Below the pieces are notes generated by a model that was not told the origin of the DNA, did no database searches, and worked only from the letters and a program-made list of their open reading frames with translations. From Mucilaginibacter sp. UBA4741 (lineage in GTDB: Bacteria; Bacteroidota; Bacteroidia; Sphingobacteriales; Sphingobacteriaceae): a stretch of 17,188 nucleotides of DNA. The position numbers were made by a program, and so were the translations under genes. Every line of letters begins with the position of its first letter. The stretch's first letter is position 1. The DNA lies in NCBI GenBank assembly GCA_002403905.1, contig DHIR01000090.1:1-17188 (forward strand), read 5' to 3'. Shown piece by piece: positions 15,277 through 17,188 of the stretch.

Positions 15277-16155
15277 ATGCAACTAAAAAAAATTTCTACA
15301 ACGCTACTACTATTACTGCTGTTTATAGCGCCACTGTTAGCACAGGAAACCGACGACCCGGCCACCAATTATAAAACCGCGCTGGCATTGGTAAACGCCA
15401 ACAAAGGCACCGAGGGTATCCCTTACCTGGAGAAAGTAATAAAAACCCAATCAAACTACACCAACGCCGCTTATAGTTTGCTGGGAGGGATATATGACAA
15501 GGCCCTGCAGCCCGATAAAGCCATCGCCGTTTATAAAGAAGGCTTAAAAGCCTATCCGCAGGACCAAAACCTGTATTTTAATTTAGGCATAGCAGACTTC
15601 CGCGCTAAGCAATATCCCGATGCCGAACTGGCCGCTATTGAAGCTATTAAGTTAGATCCCAAGCATGCCAACAGTCAGCGCCTATATGGCCTGGTAACTT
15701 TCCACCAAAACAAGCGGATGAACGCACTGCTGGCATTTTGCAGCTTTTTATTGCTCGAACCCAATAACCCGCGTGCCGATGAAGCCACCACCAATATGCA
15801 AAGCACACTAAAAGGCGGCGTATTAAAAGACGACAGTCCGGTTAAAACCCCACCTGCCGATGCCAAAGAAACCGCCGCGCTTAATGCCATCATATCTACC
15901 ACCATCGCTGCCGGCCAGGCCAAAAAACTAACCGGTGCAACGCTGCTGGAGTTTCAGCTAAAAACCATATTTACCCAGGCCGGGCAGGCATCCGCTAAAA
16001 AAGCGGACAAAACCTTTTTCGATAAATTTTATGCAGATTACTTTTATAAACTGGTGCAAAGTGGGAATGTTCCGGCGTTTGTGAAAACGATTACTACTAA
16101 AGCTGAAGATGCGGGGTTGAGCGATTGGGTTAAAGGGACAGAGAGAGGGTTTTAA
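15277..16155 (+). CDS. Exported TPR-repeat protein, second of a tandem pair
   Basis: A 292-residue protein beginning MQLKKISTTLLLLLLFIAPL, a strong signal peptide. An ATG at 15241 in frame would add 12 charged residues and overlap the previous gene, so 15277 is preferred; this leaves 2 nt after the upstream stop and implies translational coupling. About four TPR units span 28-165 (e.g. AYSLLGGIYDKALQPDKAIA, LYFNLGIADFRAKQYPDAEL). A C-terminal domain like that of its neighbour follows (FFDKFYADYFYKLVQSGNVP matches the FFSKYF region). The codon use is visibly more GC-rich than in its paralogue. Function unknown; the pair may form a hetero-oligomeric envelope scaffold. Confidence 0.85.
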   Translation: MQLKKISTTLLLLLLFIAPLLAQETDDPATNYKTALALVNANKGTEGIPYLEKVIKTQSNYTNAAYSLLGGIYDKALQPDKAIAVYKEGLKAYPQDQNLYFNLGIADFRAKQYPDAELAAIEAIKLDPKHANSQRLYGLVTFHQNKRMNALLAFCSFLLLEPNNPRADEATTNMQSTLKGGVLKDDSPVKTPPADAKETAALNAIISTTIAAGQAKKLTGATLLEFQLKTIFTQAGQASAKKADKTFFDKFYADYFYKLVQSGNVPAFVKTITTKAEDAGLSDWVKGTERGF

Positions 16156-16190
16156 TGATGAAGGCCCACAAATTTTCTTATAGTTAACCA

Positions 16191-16730
16191 CTAATGAACC
16201 AGTATTTTAAATAGCATAGGGTATTTATAAGTTTGTTTATTAAACACCCTTATTGCATTAATAATAATTATAACCGGCGTAAATATGCTCAAACCCACCA
16301 GTATAATTATAGGAAACATTAAAACTGCAAAAATTCCGCAAGGGATAATGCAGGCCAGTATATTCAACTGAAAATTAACTACATCAATTGCATGTTCCCT
16401 GATACCTTTTACGGCATCCTTTTTAATAAACCAAACAATAAGCGTGGGGAGCAAAATAGTAAATAAGCCGCTTAAATGTATTAACGGTAACCATACAGAA
16501 ACATGGTGCACTCCTTCCTCTTCTTTAGCAGATCTATCAATACTATTAAGAATATCAAAATTAATATCCAAAGCTGTTGCTATAGTTTGTAGCGTATAGG
16601 CCCTTGCATCTACCTCATCGTTTTCAATACGCTGAATTGTGCGTGCGCTTATATCTGTTTTTGCCGCCAATTCCTCCTGCGTCAAGCCTTTTTTTAAGCG
16701 TTGTTCCTTTATATATTGGCCTGTTGTCAT
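16191..16730 (-). CDS. XRE-family HTH fused to a DUF4870 membrane domain
   Basis: Residues 5-62 form an XRE/Cro-type helix-turn-helix (YIKEQRLKKGLTQEELAAKT, then ISARTIQRIENDE). A linker of about 15 residues leads to a DUF4870-like region with three or four hydrophobic segments (about 80-101, 118-140, 141-163), including the family-typical IREHAIDVVNFQLN. The protein should therefore be a membrane-anchored transcription regulator of 179 residues. Signal and targets are unknown; its own promoter is a likely target, since a perfect palindrome and an 11-bp tandem repeat lie directly upstream. It converges on the TPR pair with a 35-bp gap. Confidence 0.9.
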   Translation of the reverse strand: MTTGQYIKEQRLKKGLTQEELAAKTDISARTIQRIENDEVDARAYTLQTIATALDINFDILNSIDRSAKEEEGVHHVSVWLPLIHLSGLFTILLPTLIVWFIKKDAVKGIREHAIDVVNFQLNILACIIPCGIFAVLMFPIIILVGLSIFTPVIIIINAIRVFNKQTYKYPMLFKILVH

Positions 16731-16736
16731 AAAAAT

Positions 16737-16753
16737 TTATTTGTTACAAATAA
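16737..16753. promoter_or_regulatory. Candidate operator of the XRE-DUF4870 gene
   Basis: TTATTTG and CAAATAA are perfect 7-bp inverted arms with a 3-bp centre, ending 7 bp before the XRE-DUF4870 start codon. Size and position suit a dimeric HTH regulator acting on its own gene; a leader hairpin is the alternative. Confidence 0.4.
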
Positions 16754-16787
16754 CATTATAAATTTAAGATCGGTCCAACTACAATTG

Positions 16788-16809
16788 CACGACATTTACA
16801 CGACATTTA
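16788..16809. repeat. 11-bp tandem repeat upstream of the XRE-DUF4870 gene
   Basis: CACGACATTTA occurs twice in immediate succession (16788-16798, 16799-16809), about 58-79 bp before the start codon. The 11-bp period is close to one helical turn, so both copies face the same side of DNA, as for cooperative regulator binding. Confidence 0.55.
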
Positions 16810-16910
16810 GTAGATTTAAGCTAAAGACATATAAAACTGTGTATCATAGTGCTTTAAAACTAATTTTTAGCGATTCCATTCTCCAGTTGGGGAGGATTCC
16901 TTACGAAGGT

Positions 16911-16951
16911 GTAGGTACCTGTAGGTGGGTGTATATACTTTGTAGGTACCT
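16911..16951. repeat. Cluster of GTAGGT repeats
   Basis: GTAGGTACCT occurs at 16911-16920 and 16942-16951, and GTAGGTGGGT at 16921-16930. Each full copy contains the palindrome AGGTACCT. There is no gene in this stretch; the role is unknown. Confidence 0.5.
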
Positions 16952-16964
16952 ATACCTCTAATTT

Positions 16965-16993
16965 AGCTTTGATCTTTTTAAAAGATCAAAGCT
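16965..16993. repeat. Perfect 29-bp palindrome
   Basis: The stretch is perfectly self-complementary around T16979, with 14-bp arms (AGCTTTGATCTTTT and its complement). As RNA it gives a strong hairpin in either direction, but no T-tract follows the stem. It could be a terminator for a gene beyond the right edge, a regulator site, or a repeat. The 458 bp from 16731 to the window end hold no convincing gene. Confidence 0.55.
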
Positions 16994-17080
16994 CTCGCCG
17001 TTCGCCCCGTAACTTTTTGAATATTATTTTTCATCACACAGGATGCCACGTACCCAAATCAGGGAAATCGCTTTTAAAAA

Positions 17081-17188
17081 CAGGAGGCTCCGCCGGAGCC
17101 TTTAAAGCACCATCTTGTATGCTATAAACAGCTAGTTCCTCTGGAACTATTTACGGTTTTGATAAGTGACTCCGGCGGAGTCGCCTGT
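17081..17188. repeat. Inverted pair of palindromes (REPIN-like), reaching the window edge
   Basis: A perfect palindrome at 17085-17101 (AGGCTCCGCCGGAGCCT) and another at 17168-17182 (GACTCCGGCGGAGTC) share the core CTCCGCCGGAG. Outer flanks match in inverted orientation: CAGG before the first and CCTG after the second. Between them is a third hairpin, TAGTTCC/GGAACTA around TCT (17133-17149). The roughly 108-bp unit looks like a complete doublet element. No associated transposase is present, and further copies to the right cannot be seen. Confidence 0.65.

Noticed and set aside
16701..16961. 86-codon plus-strand frame in the right intergenic region
   Set aside because: It overlaps the XRE gene start antisense, crosses the candidate operators and repeats, and shows no domain or signal.
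16911..17188. CRISPR array at the repeat-rich right end
   Set aside because: The repeats are short, differ in sequence, are not regularly spaced, and lack spacers of even length; no cas gene is present.

Overview
The window looks like a chromosomal segment of a Bacteroidetes bacterium, most likely a Sphingobacteriaceae member of the Mucilaginibacter/Pedobacter type. This is inferred from the 989-residue IF-2 with a long Asn/Gly/Pro-rich linker, the short NusA without acidic repeats, promoters of the TTG-N19-TAnnTTTG type, A-rich start regions mostly without Shine-Dalgarno sequences, and several GC-rich palindromic intergenic repeats in a moderately AT-rich background. No RNA gene, CRISPR array, prophage or transposase gene is visible.

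Layout. The left edge (1-442, minus strand) holds a small toxin-antitoxin pair: a 76-residue antitoxin-like gene and, 2 nt downstream, the first 55 codons of a PIN-domain toxin whose frame closes early. Next is the bifunctional NAD(P)H-hydrate repair enzyme nnr (594-2099, minus), then a long inverted-repeat element (2162-2308). On the plus strand follow an exported S9 (DPP-IV type) peptidase and a small putative lipoprotein, probably cotranscribed (2385-5259). The core is the conserved rimP-nusA-infB cluster (5387-10213), which joins 30S maturation, transcription elongation/termination and translation initiation. It has a strong promoter and a hairpin-containing leader, and an intrinsic terminator follows infB.

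Between infB and the next housekeeping genes lies a small AT-rich accessory patch (10290-11650). It contains an orphan UPF0175 antitoxin-like gene that converges on a 348-residue PIN-like protein. Minus-strand genes follow: a UPF0173 metallo-hydrolase, a YbaB/EbfC nucleoid protein and a lipoprotein serine hydrolase of the beta-lactamase/PBP4* type. A REPIN-like doublet (12392-12469) between the first two overlaps the ybaB stop codon. Divergently, two tandem paralogous exported TPR proteins (14279-16155) face an XRE-HTH/DUF4870 membrane protein (16191-16730). That gene has a palindrome and an 11-bp tandem repeat upstream. The right end (16731-17188) has no gene but is dense in palindromes, ending with another inverted pair of short palindromes.

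I found no clear new multi-gene system. The most unusual signals are the three inverted-doublet repeat elements, one of which supplies the end of a coding sequence; the broken PIN toxin; the convergent UPF0175/PIN-like pair; the hairpin leader of rimP; and the candidate operators of the XRE-DUF4870 gene.
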